Below are positions 49,094 to 60,699 of a stretch of DNA of 64,000 nt, in pieces (positions within the stretch are counted from its first letter, which is position 1; each line of letters begins with the position of its first letter). The notes beneath the pieces are model-generated. The model had not been told where the DNA came from and made no database searches. It saw only the letters and a list, made by a program, of their open reading frames with translations. Source of the stretch: Cucumis sativus (lineage: Eukaryota; Streptophyta; Magnoliopsida; Cucurbitales; Cucurbitaceae); NCBI RefSeq assembly GCF_000004075.3, contig NC_026657.2:21138501-21202500 (forward strand). Direction: 5' to 3'. The position numbers were made by a program, and so were the translations under genes.

Positions 49094-49207
49094 ATGCCCA
49101 TCATCCTTCACATTTCTATTCCTTCTCACGTCGCCGTTTTTCCTATTTCGCTTTTCCGATCCTTTATCTTACTCCTCTTCTTCAATCCCTCTCACCTTGA
49201 ACAATAG
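49094..49207 (+). CDS. Possible 37-residue small open reading frame
   Basis: This is the first ATG after the promoter-like elements, about 30 bases downstream of the TATA box. The frame encodes 37 residues, hydrophobic in the middle (SLFRSFILLLFF), ending TAG at 49205-49207. It may be a leader peptide or chance reading. No family match is known to me, and coding potential is not proven. Confidence 0.2.
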   Translation: MPIILHISIPSHVAVFPISLFRSFILLLFFNPSHLEQ

Positions 49208-50252
49208 AGGTTGAAAAGGCAGGGATTGTGTGTATCGGCGTAGTGCTAATTTCAGTGCACTCTGTTCCGAAAGTATTCCCTGCGACATCAATCTTGAAGG
49301 GGGGAAGGTGGGCAGTTGTGATTCATCTCCATTGAATTTTCAACAATCATCTTCCCTACATTGCATTTATTCTTCCTCTTTTGATTATCGGTTCCTCCAA
49401 TCGAATCCTAAGTTTCTTTTTATCTGAAAAATCGGTTCTTGATTTGGATTTTCTTTATTCCCATATTTTCTGATGAACTCTTTCGTAATGCCCAAGATTG
49501 GTTGCTTAATGAAACGTGATTTTGTGATTGTTGTAGATTAATTTTATTTTCACTCTATCTGTTGATTGATAGAGTTGATCTGTGATATATACTTCATGAG
49601 GTGTCTGTTTCGTTATGATCTGCGAAATGTTAGGGATGACTACGTTAGATTATCAAAGTTCGATGCTTAAGTGGACATTTAATTGTAAATCAATTTTAGG
49701 CAAAAGTCCAATATGATAACAGCAACCATATGGTTTTGTTTATAATTTGATTGAGTCATCCAAGCAAAAAATACTGAGTTTTTTTTACAACAAACCTCTG
49801 ACTTCGATGCTTTTGCATCCGAAACTGTCGATTTTGTTCTTTGTTTAACAATTATTATTCCTAACAGTACTGTTGATTGTGATTTTGTTTTGACAATACC
49901 CTGTTTCATATCAGTTCTATTGGCAGATCAAAATAAAGGTCCCCGTCCTCATGAACTACCACACTTAATAGCCTTTATAGGTGTGGAGGATGATGATCAA
50001 ACAATAATTCTGCTTCCAATCATTGTAAGGCCCAACTGCTGAATGTGTGACAGTCGGAATTATACTTTCAAAACTCATAAGATTTGAATCTAATCTTTTT
50101 TTCGGAGTAACTTTTAACAATCTAGCATATAGAATTAACTTTTACAATCTAGCATATATTCTGTATGAAACTTTAGTTTGAGAACTTTTTTTCTGAAGTT
50201 TTTAAGTATGTTTTGAAAATCAATCGGATAATGTTGGATCTAATATAACAGA

Positions 50253-50385
50253 GACAATTAACAAAGCATTAGGATGGGGAAGGAAGACAATTAATTAACA
50301 AAGCATTAGATGTGGGGAAGGAAGACAATTAACAAAGCATTAGATGGGGATGGAAGACATTTAACAAAGAATTAGAATATAAATG
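50253..50385 (+). repeat. Imperfect tandem repeat of about 32-38 bases
   Basis: Four copies of a unit built from GACAATTAACAAAGCATTAG followed by GATGGGGAAGGAA. The second copy has a TTAA duplication and the fourth is diverged and truncated. Confidence 0.85.
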
Positions 50386-51440
50386 GATTACAAGCTTACC
50401 CTAGATAGAAAGCTTTTTCTCCCAAGTAGTTGATACTTGATTCCACTAGACCCTTATATATCATGTACATGTATAGATTGTTTCTACCAATGCAGTCTAA
50501 AAGCTTCCCCTAAATGTTATATTCTAATTTCTTAATCAATGTTGTTAATTCACCAAATTTGTGCACTTGCTAGGTTAATTCATCTACTTTGATTTTTGTT
50601 ACCTCAAAAATAGTAAAACACACCCCAGCCACAAATAACTAACAACCAACTAAAAGAACATTAAATGGGTGTGAAGTAACAAATCTGAATATTTTTATTA
50701 TTGTTTTCTTTTAGACAAACAGATTACAGCAAAGGAGCAAAAGGAGCATTAAGCATTTAAAAAGCTTCAAACAATACTCAAGTCTCATATTTTATTTAGG
50801 ATATATACTCACTCGTATGTAAGTTTCATGCTATATCATTAGTTGCTAGGCATGATGAACGTCATGGTGAGTTATATTTAAAGTGTCATGATAAACTTAT
50901 ATGAACTTTATGGTAAAGTTATGTTTGAAGTGACATAATGAAGTTATTTAAAATTAAGAAAGAACAAAGAAAAAGAGTGCATTCTAATCTTTTCAAAATG
51001 CTTTATTTCTAGAACAAATGTTTGCATATTTCTTTATCTCAAACGTGTTTCATATGATTTATGAATATTAGTCAATTAATATACCAAATATAAATTATTT
51101 CAACGGTTGATTATATATATTATGCATATAGATTATATTATATATACTTTATTCAAATCAACTTCACTGTTTTAATCTTTGTTTCCTTATCTGTATTCTC
51201 AAATTTTTGAAAAACCACTGCTAAATATGCAAATTTTTGAAAAACTACTGCTAAATATACAAATTTAATGCACTATATTTATAATTATTATTTCAATTAT
51301 TTTGATATTCCTTGAGGCCACTATCATTTTAATTGCACTATCATTTTAATTGCAAGGTGGAAAGATAAAGTGAAAAGAGATAGTTGTAAATTTAGCAATT
51401 AAATTTAAAATAATTAAGTATATAATAATATTTTTAAAAA

Positions 51441-51512
51441 ATTGTAAATATAGCAAAATTTTATTAATGATAGAGTCAGATCATAGGAGATACAAGTTGC
51501 TATATTTACAAA
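51441..51512. repeat. Short perfect inverted repeat (MITE-like)
   Basis: TTGTAAATATAGCAA at about 51442-51456 is an exact reverse complement of TTGCTATATTTACAA at 51497-51511. About 40 bases lie between the arms. It resembles the ends of the element at 2681-2915. Confidence 0.6.
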
Positions 51513-53048
51513 AAAATTAAATATTGCTACATCCTTAATTATTATTCTTCAATGATCATTCGTTACAATTAATCCGTATTGAAAAAGAAAAAAGAAGGCC
51601 CATTCTAATATTTCAAAATGCTTTATTTTATTTATAAAAAAAACCATGTTTGCATATTTGTGTGCCTAAAATGTGTCTCACATCAAGATCAAGTATACCA
51701 TATTTTATATTTAGAAAGTATCATATATTTTATTATATTTTCAAAAGTATATATTGTATATACGAAATAACATTTCAAAGAGTATTTACTAAATTCAAAG
51801 AGTATCGCAAATTTCAACTATCACATACTCTATCTTTCCTACTCAGAAAAATAAAATATGCTGTTTTTAAATATGTCATAAATATCCTTATTATTCTTGG
51901 AAAATTTAAGGTAATTTTCCAATAATAATAATGTTTAAGTTTACAGGTTACCACATTCTATATAAAATAATCCATACTCTATTTTATATTTTGTATTTCC
52001 AATAACAATAGAATAAAAAGAAGTTAAACTAACAAAAAAAAACTATATACATCAGGGAAAGAATTTTAAACTTCAATTAAAAATCTTCCAACATTCAAAA
52101 GATCCTTCAATTAATGAAGATTTTGGAGTAAGAAAAACTCTGAAAATATTAACACTCTACTCCTATACATCATATATATTAAGTATATGGATTATAGAGT
52201 GAACCACGTGCTAGCATAAACAAAAATAAAACAATTTTAACTTCATGAAATATGTTTCTTTAAAAATCTCGTAATAATATAATTGTATATTAAATACAAA
52301 TTTAAAATCTGAATGTTGGTAAGTTTAATAGAGTTGTTAGTATAAAACTGTAGATTTAATTGATCAAATGTTGGCTATTTTATATAACCTACAAAGTTTT
52401 ATTTTTTATCTTTTGGTGTATTGGGTCACAATTTTAGTAATTGCAAGCACAAAATCTATATAGCATGTTTCTGAAAAGAAAACAAAAGTTTGTGAAATCA
52501 CCATCTACTGAATTAAAAAAAAACAGGCTGAAAAACAAGTATATTAAACACAAGTTCGAAAAATAGTTAGGATGAATGATCGGATAACTAAGGTCGGCTG
52601 TTTTTGAAGAATATTCAACCCATATTGTCTTGTATTTGTGCCGACAAGTGTGTCGAATATTGAGTGATTCTTTAGATCTCATTGATTTGTTCTGAAGAGT
52701 GTTGTTTTGTGGCGGTTGAAGTTTCACTGGGAGGGAGTCCCACACTTAGAGGGAGCATAAGTGATTGTTCTCTAAGTTGTGCTATATTCAAGTGTCTTTA
52801 AAATTATCGTATTTATAGATAAGTACATCGTTATAATTGCTTGAATTTATACTAGCGGATGTATCTTTCCACGAGCAATGCTTTAAGACTAGGTGGTATT
52901 GCAGCAAACTAGGTTACCAAACTATCTTCTCACATTTGTGATGTTTTGGAAAATGATGTAACATGTATGTAACAAGTTAAGTCGTGTGTTAGATAACCTA
53001 GTTCTCTTCGTGCGTCCTATGATTTTTATTTTTGTCCATGTCAAACCA

Positions 53049-56000
53049 TCAACACTTGAATAACCAAGCACGTCGTCCAAATGGATATTGAACGTGCAAC
53101 ACTTTGCCCAAAACACCGTAAAAACTGTTGTTCACACTGCCTCCACTACCTTTTTCGATTACCATGACTCCACTGTTTTGTGTTGTACGTCGGGAATCAC
53201 GCTCCAACATGTGAAATCGTACACCATTGACAATGCATCCACTGTAAGAGCGGACAACAAGTGATAGTCCCATTGCGAGTGAAAATAAATCTTGAGAAAT
53301 GTTTGAATTTTCACGCATTTCTGCCATAACCTGAAATTGGGTTTAGCATAAAAGTACTTATATGTATAAAATATATATAAAGTAGAAATGTTTGAAGTCA
53401 TTTACTCGAAATACCTGAGCTTTGAACCAATCGAAAAATGCTCATTGGTGTCTTTTAAACGGTTCATAAAAGCTTTCACCCCGACGACGTATCAAAAAAG
53501 GTGTTTTCTAAAGTACACAATTGTGAGTTTGTGTGTCGGCGAGGTATAAAACCCTAAAGTATGTATAGAAATGTGTACCTTCGATATTCACCTATTTCAT
53601 CTACATTGCTGAGAATGTACCAATGAAAGAGTCATTTCTCTTCTTGTGATATACTTCGTAAATGTGACGCTCCCAATGGTCGTAATTTCTGAACGAATAC
53701 TTCATACTGACCAATGACCTCATCCTCTTCAATGCTATCGTCATTTCGATCTTCTCTAGTGAATTAGGTCTCAATCCCCTTCAAATAGCGTGAACAGAAA
53801 ATACTTGATTCGTTCATAATATATCCTTTTGCAATAGACCCCTCAGGACGTGCTTTGTTACAAACATATTGTTTTAGTGTGCGGAGACTTCTTTCAATGG
53901 GATACATCCAACTGTGAGAAACCGGACTAGTAACCTTTGTCTCGTATGACAAGTAACTGCAAGGTGTACCATGGCACTTAAAAAAGCAGGTGAAAATATT
54001 CTTTCCAATTTGCACAATATAATTATAATATCTGCTGCAATCTGTCCAAATCAATTATTCTTATCGTCCTGGTGCACTAATCATGAAAAAAACTGCACAG
54101 TTCAGTAATTGCAGTGTACACATTTTTTTGGTAAGAATGCCCTAACACCGATTGGAAGAAGTTGGTGTAGCAGTACATGACAGTCGTGCGTTTTGAGACC
54201 TGATATTTTTTCCTTGTTTGCATTCACACATCGTGAAATATTATAAATAAATTCATCGGAAAACTAAACTGCTTTCAAGAACTTACAGAACTCAATCCGC
54301 TCCCTACTAGTCAAGATATAGCTCGCATATGATTTCACTAATCGGTTACCCACTTCTACCAAATGTAAATTTTTTCTTATTTTCAAATATTGTAAATCTA
54401 ATCTGGCATTCGTGGTATCTTTTGTTTTTTCTTCAATATTCAACAACGTACCAACCAAGTTGTCACAAACATTCTTTTCAATGTGCATTACATCAAGTTT
54501 ATGACGAATACGTAGTCTTGATCAATAAGAAAGATCGACAAAAATACTTTTCTTAGTCCAATTAAGAACTATTTTTCTTTTTCTATCTTTTAACGAAGGA
54601 TGCTTACTCATTACTGGAAACTCCAAAGAATCTAGTTATTCCAATATTTCTTGGTCATCATTATAACTGGAGGTGATCTACACTCTACCTTTCCATCATA
54701 GAGAGTACTTCTACGCCAAACATAATTGTCAGGAAGATACCGTCAATATCCCGTGAATGCTATTTTCCCACATATTTCGAACGATAATCTATCCCCCATG
54801 CAAATGGGACATGCCTGATATCATTTTGTACTACAACCGGATAGATCACCATATGTCGAAAAGTGATTAATTGTCCACAACAAGGTTGTATACAACTGAA
54901 AATATTGATTTGTCAGACAATCATACGTATGCACACCAAATGTCCATAGATTTTTTAACTCCTCAAGAAATGGTTGTAGATATACATCAATTTCTCTGTA
55001 GGGAGATTTAGGACCTGGAATGAGCAATGACATGAAAAAGTTCAACTCTTTCATGCATTTCCATGGTGGCAAATGGTATGAAATTAACACCACATGCCAC
55101 ATATTGTATGAGGTACTCATATGACCAAACAGATTGAATCCATCTGAAGTTAACCTCAAACAAACATTTCGTGGCTCCAATGCAAAATTAGGAAATTCAA
55201 AATCAAAGTGCTTTCATCCCTCTACATCTGCTGGATGTCTCAACACATCCTCTGTTTCCACTCGTTTATCCTTATGTCATCGCATGTCTGTCGAACTTTT
55301 TTGCGATACAAACACATTGTAATCTTGGCACCAATGAAAAGTAACACAATACCTTTTGTGGAATTTTATTTCTCGATCTGTTGGAATTAATCTTATATCG
55401 AGACTCACCACAAGTCGAACATTTTCGCAAGTCCTCGAACTCCTTCCAAAACAATACACAATCATACTTACAAGCATGAATAATCTTGTACCCTAAGCCC
55501 AAATCACACAATTTTCGTTTGGCTTCTACTAGAGATGTTAGTACCACACATTGGAAACACACATTTTATTAACTCTAACATCATATCGAAAGACTTGTTG
55601 CTCCAACCATTGAGAACCTTAACGTGCATCATTTTAACCAAAAAATTTAGTGACGAAAATTCTGAACAGTCGGAGTATAGCTCACAACTTGCTTGATTTA
55701 ATAACTCCTTAAATACGTTGTTTGTTCTGTCTTCTTCTAAATGTAAATCTTCCTCTCTCTCTTCTACTTGGTCAATACCAGCTTGTAAATCATGCAACAT
55801 ATTCAATATTTCATTTTCTTTAGTAAATGGGTTACTGTTGGTTCCTTCATCAACTATTCGGTTACTGCTGGTTCCTTCGTCAACTATTGGGTAATTACTA
55901 CTGGTTCTTTCATTAAAAGTTTGTATACCTATTATTAATATAATTAGATTATTCTTAGGAGATACTATTCTGGAGATATTATTTGATATTATTTCCTTAA

Positions 56001-56319
56001 GTGTATTTCTCTATGGTTATATATAGGTCATCTCTACTAAATAATGAATGAAAATATAGATTAATGCCATAAAATCAACACTTATGTTTAAGGTCAAGGG
56101 CTCTCCATGATACACCCAGTTTATATAAGAGGAGGCTATTCTAGTGGTTAATAGATGTTGCCTCACACCCTCTAAGGAGTCCCAATTTGAATTCATACAT
56201 TTCTTGCATGAACACCTTATTTTTCCATAATTAGTTGTGTGATGTTTTGCAACCTTTAAAAACTGAAAAACTCCCTCAACGGAAAGCCTATCCCTAATTT
56301 TTATCCAACTCTTGTCCAT
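53049..56319 (-). pseudogene. CACTA TNP2-type transposase remnant
   Basis: Fragments in order on the minus strand match the plant TNP2 transposase. First comes the transposase-associated domain (MDKSWIKIRDRLS, from 56319, with a CxCxxC cluster). Next is an acidic linker (55504-55806). The transposase_21 region follows, with GLGYKIIHACKYDC and a CSTCGESRYK zinc cluster (55272-55562), then the LTSDGFNLFG part (54821-55180). The DUF4218-like region MHIEKNVCDNLVGT is at 54264-54488. MYPIERSLRTLKQYVCNKAR is at 53764-54054. A DUF4216-like segment (VNGVRFHMLERDSRRTTQNS) is at 53049-53327. Frame changes and stops lie between nearly all of them. It is a dead copy; in active relatives this protein cuts at the CACTA termini. 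Confidence 0.88.
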
Positions 56320-56637
56320 CTCGATAAAAAGACCTAACAAATAAATATGTTATATTAGTTTTATACATACTCCATTTTAGTTACGTTATTTAACATTTTA
56401 AAAAATTCAAATGCAATTTGAAAATGAAATTCAAATGCAATTTGAATATGAAATTCATATTCAATATCAAATTCAATATTGAATTCGATAAAGACTCCTT
56501 AGCTTTATCTCAAATTTACTAGACCCTAAACTATTGTTCAATATAATGTATTCAAATTTTATTTAAATTCGTACATTTTTCTAAATTTGTACATTATTTA
56601 AACTTTGTATAATTTTCTAATTGCAATAATAAAATAT

Positions 56638-56757
56638 ACATTACTATACATACATATACATTACACATTACATATACACATATACACATAACACATACAC
56701 ATAAAATTATACTTACGTAAACATATACCTACATATACATATACATACACTTTACAC
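56638..56757 (+). repeat. Degenerate TACA/TATACA microsatellite
   Basis: About 120 bases made almost wholly of TACA, TATACA and CACATA words, located between the transposase remnant and the subterminal array of the CACTA element. Confidence 0.8.
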
Positions 56758-56939
56758 ACCTAAATGCAAAAAAAAGTAAAAAAAAGAAAAAACACAAGAA
56801 AACGACCTCAAGATGGCGACAGTGGGCGGTGATGGTGGCGGCAACGATTCCTTCTCTCCCTTTTTCTCTCGAATTTTCTCCCTCTCTCTCAAAATTTTCT
56901 TCTCTTCCATGAGTTTGCGTATAGCTTATGTGTTTGAAA

Positions 56940-57760
56940 TAGCCAACACTTTTCACGACGTTTTCGAAAATATCCCAGAAAGGTTGTTTTCGCGACGTGC
57001 CAGGTTGTTGACGTCGTAGATTATCTTCACTTTCCACAACGTCTACGTAGCCACGTCGCGAAAAGTTGAATAACGTATTTATTACTTTTGACTTTCGGCG
57101 ACGAGCTAGATTGTTGACGTCGCATTATCTTTACTTTCGGTGACGTTACTAGGTCAAACATCGCAGAAAGTCGAAAGTAATAAATATGTTATTCAACTTT
57201 CTGCGACGTGGAGGATCGTTGACGTCACCAAAAGTTTCTTAAATTATTAGTTTCCACTTTCCGCGACATGTCACGCCCTCACGTCGTGGAAAGTCGAAAC
57301 ATTTCGTTTCTCTACAAATTTTTTGCGACGTTTGAGGACACTTACGTCACAGAACGACGTTTATCATTTGATTTAATATTTGGACTTTCCGTGACGTAGG
57401 TCAGAAGTGTGTCGCAAAAAGTTTATCATTTGAATCAATATTTGAACTTGCCACGACGTCTCTCCCAGACACGTTGCGGAAAGTCAAAAAAAAATTAAAT
57501 ATTCACATTTCCACAACGTCTTGGAGATGGACGTTGCGAAAAGTCTCCAACGAAACGAAACGTTTCGAGTTCCCGCGACGTGTCCGAGAAATACGTCACG
57601 GAAAAGTAAAATAACAAATTAATTAGTAAACTTTCCACGACGTTTTGATCCCAAACGTCGCGGAAAGTGCCATACATCAACATAGTTTGGTGAATGTAGA
57701 CAAAATCGGCTTAACACCGACGTTGTTTTGCACGACGTCGTTTCTGACGCCGCGAAATTC
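56940..57760. repeat. CACTA subterminal array of CTTTCCGCGACGT-type motifs
   Basis: By eye roughly 25 copies of a motif near CTTTCCGCGACGT occur in both orientations over about 820 bases. Opposed copies, such as CTTTCCACGACGTTT at about 57631 with AACGTCGCGGAAAG at about 57654, form short imperfect palindromes. Subterminal motif arrays bind the transposase in CACTA elements, and this array is much denser in CG than the rest of the window. Many copies contain the TGACGT core recognised by plant bZIP factors; use of this is only inference. Confidence 0.85.
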
Positions 57761-57768
57761 TTGTAGTG

Positions 57769-59521
57769 ACTAATAAATCATAAGAGTATAAGAGTCTATT
57801 ATCAACAAAAGTTCTATCACTCATGAATGTATCTATCATACTATACGTTAACTAAAGAGTATTTTTTAGCAATTGCAACAGTAATCTTTACTTCACGTTT
57901 AAAAAATAAGAACTTTTAAAAATGTTAAATTAAAAAAAAAAATCAATGAACGTGATAGTCTGTAAAAAAAAATGAGTATTTTAAACTGTTAGATTTTTTT
58001 TTAAAATACTCTTAATTAGATTTGGACGAAAAGTGTTAAAATTATATTAAAAAATATTGAAAACTTTCTAAATACCTTTAAACTTAAAAAAGATCTAAAA
58101 TAATTTCATTTATTCAAATTTTATGTCAACCAAATTTGATTTTAGACATAAAATTCTAAAATAAAAAATTGAACTTAAACATAAGAAAACAAAAACTAGG
58201 TAAATAAAAAAAAATACATTTTACTATTATTAACACAAACTAGTTATTGTTATTGTGTTAATAATTAGTTTTGGATTGAAAATACTGAAATTTTAGTGAT
58301 GGAAAAATTTGCTTATTTAGTGTGTAATCAGAAACAAAATCCCTATGAATGCCAACCACCAGATACACACATATCTCATAATATGTCAATAATTCATTTT
58401 CCATATGGATCTCACCCAAACGTTTCATACGTGAATTGGTGGAAGACATAACATTATCTTCATTACCGTTTCAACTTTAGCATCCCCTTTTCAAATTGTA
58501 TCCAATAATAATAAAAAATGAAAATCAACTTTCCCTTTGAGTTTTCTTTTGTTTGAAAAAGTCAAACAAACCTTTGTTCTTCTTTTGATAAAAGTATATA
58601 AAATGCCAATTATCCAAAAATATGGCTTCGAGATTTGAAATTGAAGATTGAAGAAGATTTTGATAAGCTAATGTATGGATAGAGTAACACATGGTTTTCA
58701 TAAAACATAATTGCAATTTGTCCCCTAAGACTAAGGCCAAGGCTTCAAATTTCTCTAATTCAAAAGGTTGTCCCCACCTAACCAATTAATGTTATGTGCA
58801 TCCTAGTTTCCTTGCATCTACCATGTGTTTTTTTTTTATTAGACAATATTTTTGACCAAAGATTCTTCCTCTTCCAAATAAGATATGGAATACCCACAAG
58901 AAGAAAAAAAAAAAGAACGAAAGATAGTGACCCTTCTTCTTATGTGGATGGATAGATCTTCTCTTCATCCCTACCCCCTTTTTTGAGCTTATCCCTAAAC
59001 TTTTTCAATTCCACAAATCCAAACTTTTCAAAAGGTCAAGCAATTCATACCATAACACAAGATAATGAAGAATCTTAAGATAAGGCTTTCAATCAAAAGC
59101 AGAGGACATTATTTATTTCAAATCTTTCCTTTTTTCTATTCATATAATTTTTGTAATTTAGACCTTACCTCTTTGTGTCACCATCCAGTGCATGGAGCTT
59201 TTGTGCTTTCAGGGTCACTGGTTGACATTTCTTTGTTTTGGGCCATACCCTTTCTATTGGTTGTTTGGAGACTCCATGCCTCTACATGTGAGACCTACAA
59301 TTTCTCTTTTTGAAAAATAAGCAACCACTCTTGGAATTTTATCTTCTTTTTATAATTGGATGCCTATAAAAATGTTCCACAAGAAATGTCAGAGACTCAA
59401 AGGTTATTTATATTCAATTCAAAGGGGTTATCTTATATAAATGCATTAAAAGCTCAGGCCATCAAAAGCACCAAATCTTATCAAATTCTGCTTTTTGGTT
59501 CCCGTCTTCATCTTCTTCATT
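57769..59521. other. Intergenic region upstream of the OXS3-like gene
   Basis: AT-rich DNA from the CACTA terminus to the next start codon. No gene is recognised. A TATA-like box lies at 59433-59442. Confidence 0.6.
59433..59442 (+). promoter_or_regulatory. TATA box of the OXS3-like gene
   Basis: TTATATAAAT lies 89 bases upstream of the ATG, a normal spacing for a plant gene with a leader of about 60 bases. Confidence 0.5.
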
Positions 59522-60194
59522 ATGGGTGAACTACACAGATTTATGCTTCATCAACCATGTTCAGCTACACTGCACCAAGACTTCCATGAAGAATTAGATC
59601 ATTGGACGATCACCAAGGGAGTTGATCAGTACAACGTTGCATCTTCAACATCTTCATTTGAAGATTCAACGATTTCGAGTGAATCACTATCTTCATCAGA
59701 CTTGGCAGACGATGCGTGTTCATCCACTTCAAATTCTTCGTCTCAATCTAATGGCCCATTGGAGGATTTCACAGATCTTTCTGCTCAACTCCCAATCAAG
59801 TAAGCTTTTGATGAAGTTCTTTTATTAGAATCACAAGTATGACTCTTTAAACTACTGCTGAATCTGTTCTAAAATTTCTAACAACTACTACTCTATGTGC
59901 AGGAGAGGACTATCAATGTTCTATCAGGGAAAGTCTCGGTCTTTTGCATCTCTGTCAAGTGTAAAGAGTATAGAAGACATTCCAAAGAAGCCAAATCCAT
60001 ACGGCAGGAGATTGAATACATGTAAGAGCTATGCAGGTGGCTTGGACATCCACAAGTCTTCCTATACCCTTCCAAAGGCTCCAACTTTTAAGAAGGCATC
60101 AAAGAGCTCTCTGTCTTTTGTCCAAGTAAGGAGAGGCAGTAATTTGGCTGGTTGTAGACCTCCTCCCATTCCTATATATGATGAGAGCTTTTGA
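59522..60194 (+). CDS. OXS3: OXIDATIVE STRESS 3-like protein
   Basis: Two exons (59522-59799 and 59903-60194) encode 189 residues. The first half is Ser-rich and acidic (SSTSSFEDSTISSESLSS). The second exon begins at the conserved core RGLSMFYQGKSRSFASLSSV, found in Arabidopsis OXS3 and its paralogues, then a basic Lys/Pro/Tyr-rich tail with KKPNPYGRR. OXS3-family proteins are small nuclear proteins linked to tolerance of oxidative and heavy-metal stress and to chromatin. The intron lies just before the conserved core. The symbol marks the family; orthology is not proven. The next gene is convergent, with about 500 bases between the stops. Confidence 0.85.
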
Positions 60195-60699
60195 TCTTTG
60201 ATCACTTCCAAGTTCCAACATTAAATTGGCCATTTATTTCCACTTAACTTTTGCTTGTACAATAGAAATGAAAATGAAAATCATGTAGCTGGCTTTATAG
60301 CCAATTTTTACTCTCTCAGCATTGATGAGAGTTTCTCATAGAAACTACTACATTTCATTCAATTATATTAAAATCCCATAGCTTATTTCCTTCCTCAAAT
60401 ACACTAAACAATTTGGCACACGTGATACGAATGATTGATCTTCTTTGATAGAAGATGTTTGAAACAAACAACTATTCACTTCAGAAATCGATTCTAAAGG
60501 AGGAATGGATATTAACGATGACACTAAACTCTCTAAAAGAGGAAGTGATCTAAAAGACTATCAGTTATGAAGTCTGTCTAGAATGAACTTCAGGAATTCT
60601 AGAGTGGAACAAAGCAAACAATATGAACAACGGAGGGTGCTGTTCCAATAATAAATAATGTTCAAAAGGCAGAAGCGCATGTCATGGCAATGAAGTGTA
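60195..60699. other. Intergenic space between two convergent genes
   Basis: About 505 bases between the OXS3-like stop and the stop of the 770-residue protein gene. Both 3' untranslated regions must lie here. No other feature is visible. Confidence 0.7.

Larger units (their letters stand above)
48164..52899. other. AT-rich intergenic region with promoter-like locus
   Basis: Between element 1 and the CACTA remnant. It contains promoter-like and leader-like sequence near 49010-49210, an imperfect tandem repeat at 50253-50385 and a short inverted-repeat element at 51441-51512. No annotated protein-coding gene is supported. Several short minus-strand frames (for example 52434-52745) have no recognisable content, though the last could be the degraded 3' part of the CACTA element. 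Confidence 0.55.
52900..57768 (-). mobile_element. CACTA (En/Spm) DNA transposon remnant
   Basis: A minus-strand CACTA element. Its 5' end is at 57768, where the minus strand starts CACTACAAGAAT, the canonical CACTA terminal inverted repeat. Next comes a subterminal repeat array (about 56940-57760), then transposase remnants down to about 53000. The opposite terminus was not found; I saw no CACTACAAGAA on the plus strand between 48164 and 53000. The 3' end is therefore truncated or decayed and the left boundary given here is approximate. Confidence 0.85.

Noticed and set aside
48800-49129. 109-codon minus-strand frame over the telo-box region
   Set aside because: It is the complement of promoter and leader sequence and shows no known motif.
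49985-50060. C/D box snoRNA candidate: ATGATGA at 49990 and CTGA at 50039
   Set aside because: The spacing fits, but there is no terminal stem bringing the boxes together, and I could not identify a guide stretch matching rRNA.
52434-52745. 103-codon minus-strand frame left of the CACTA transposase
   Set aside because: It could be the end of the CACTA element, but I see no similarity that would prove it.
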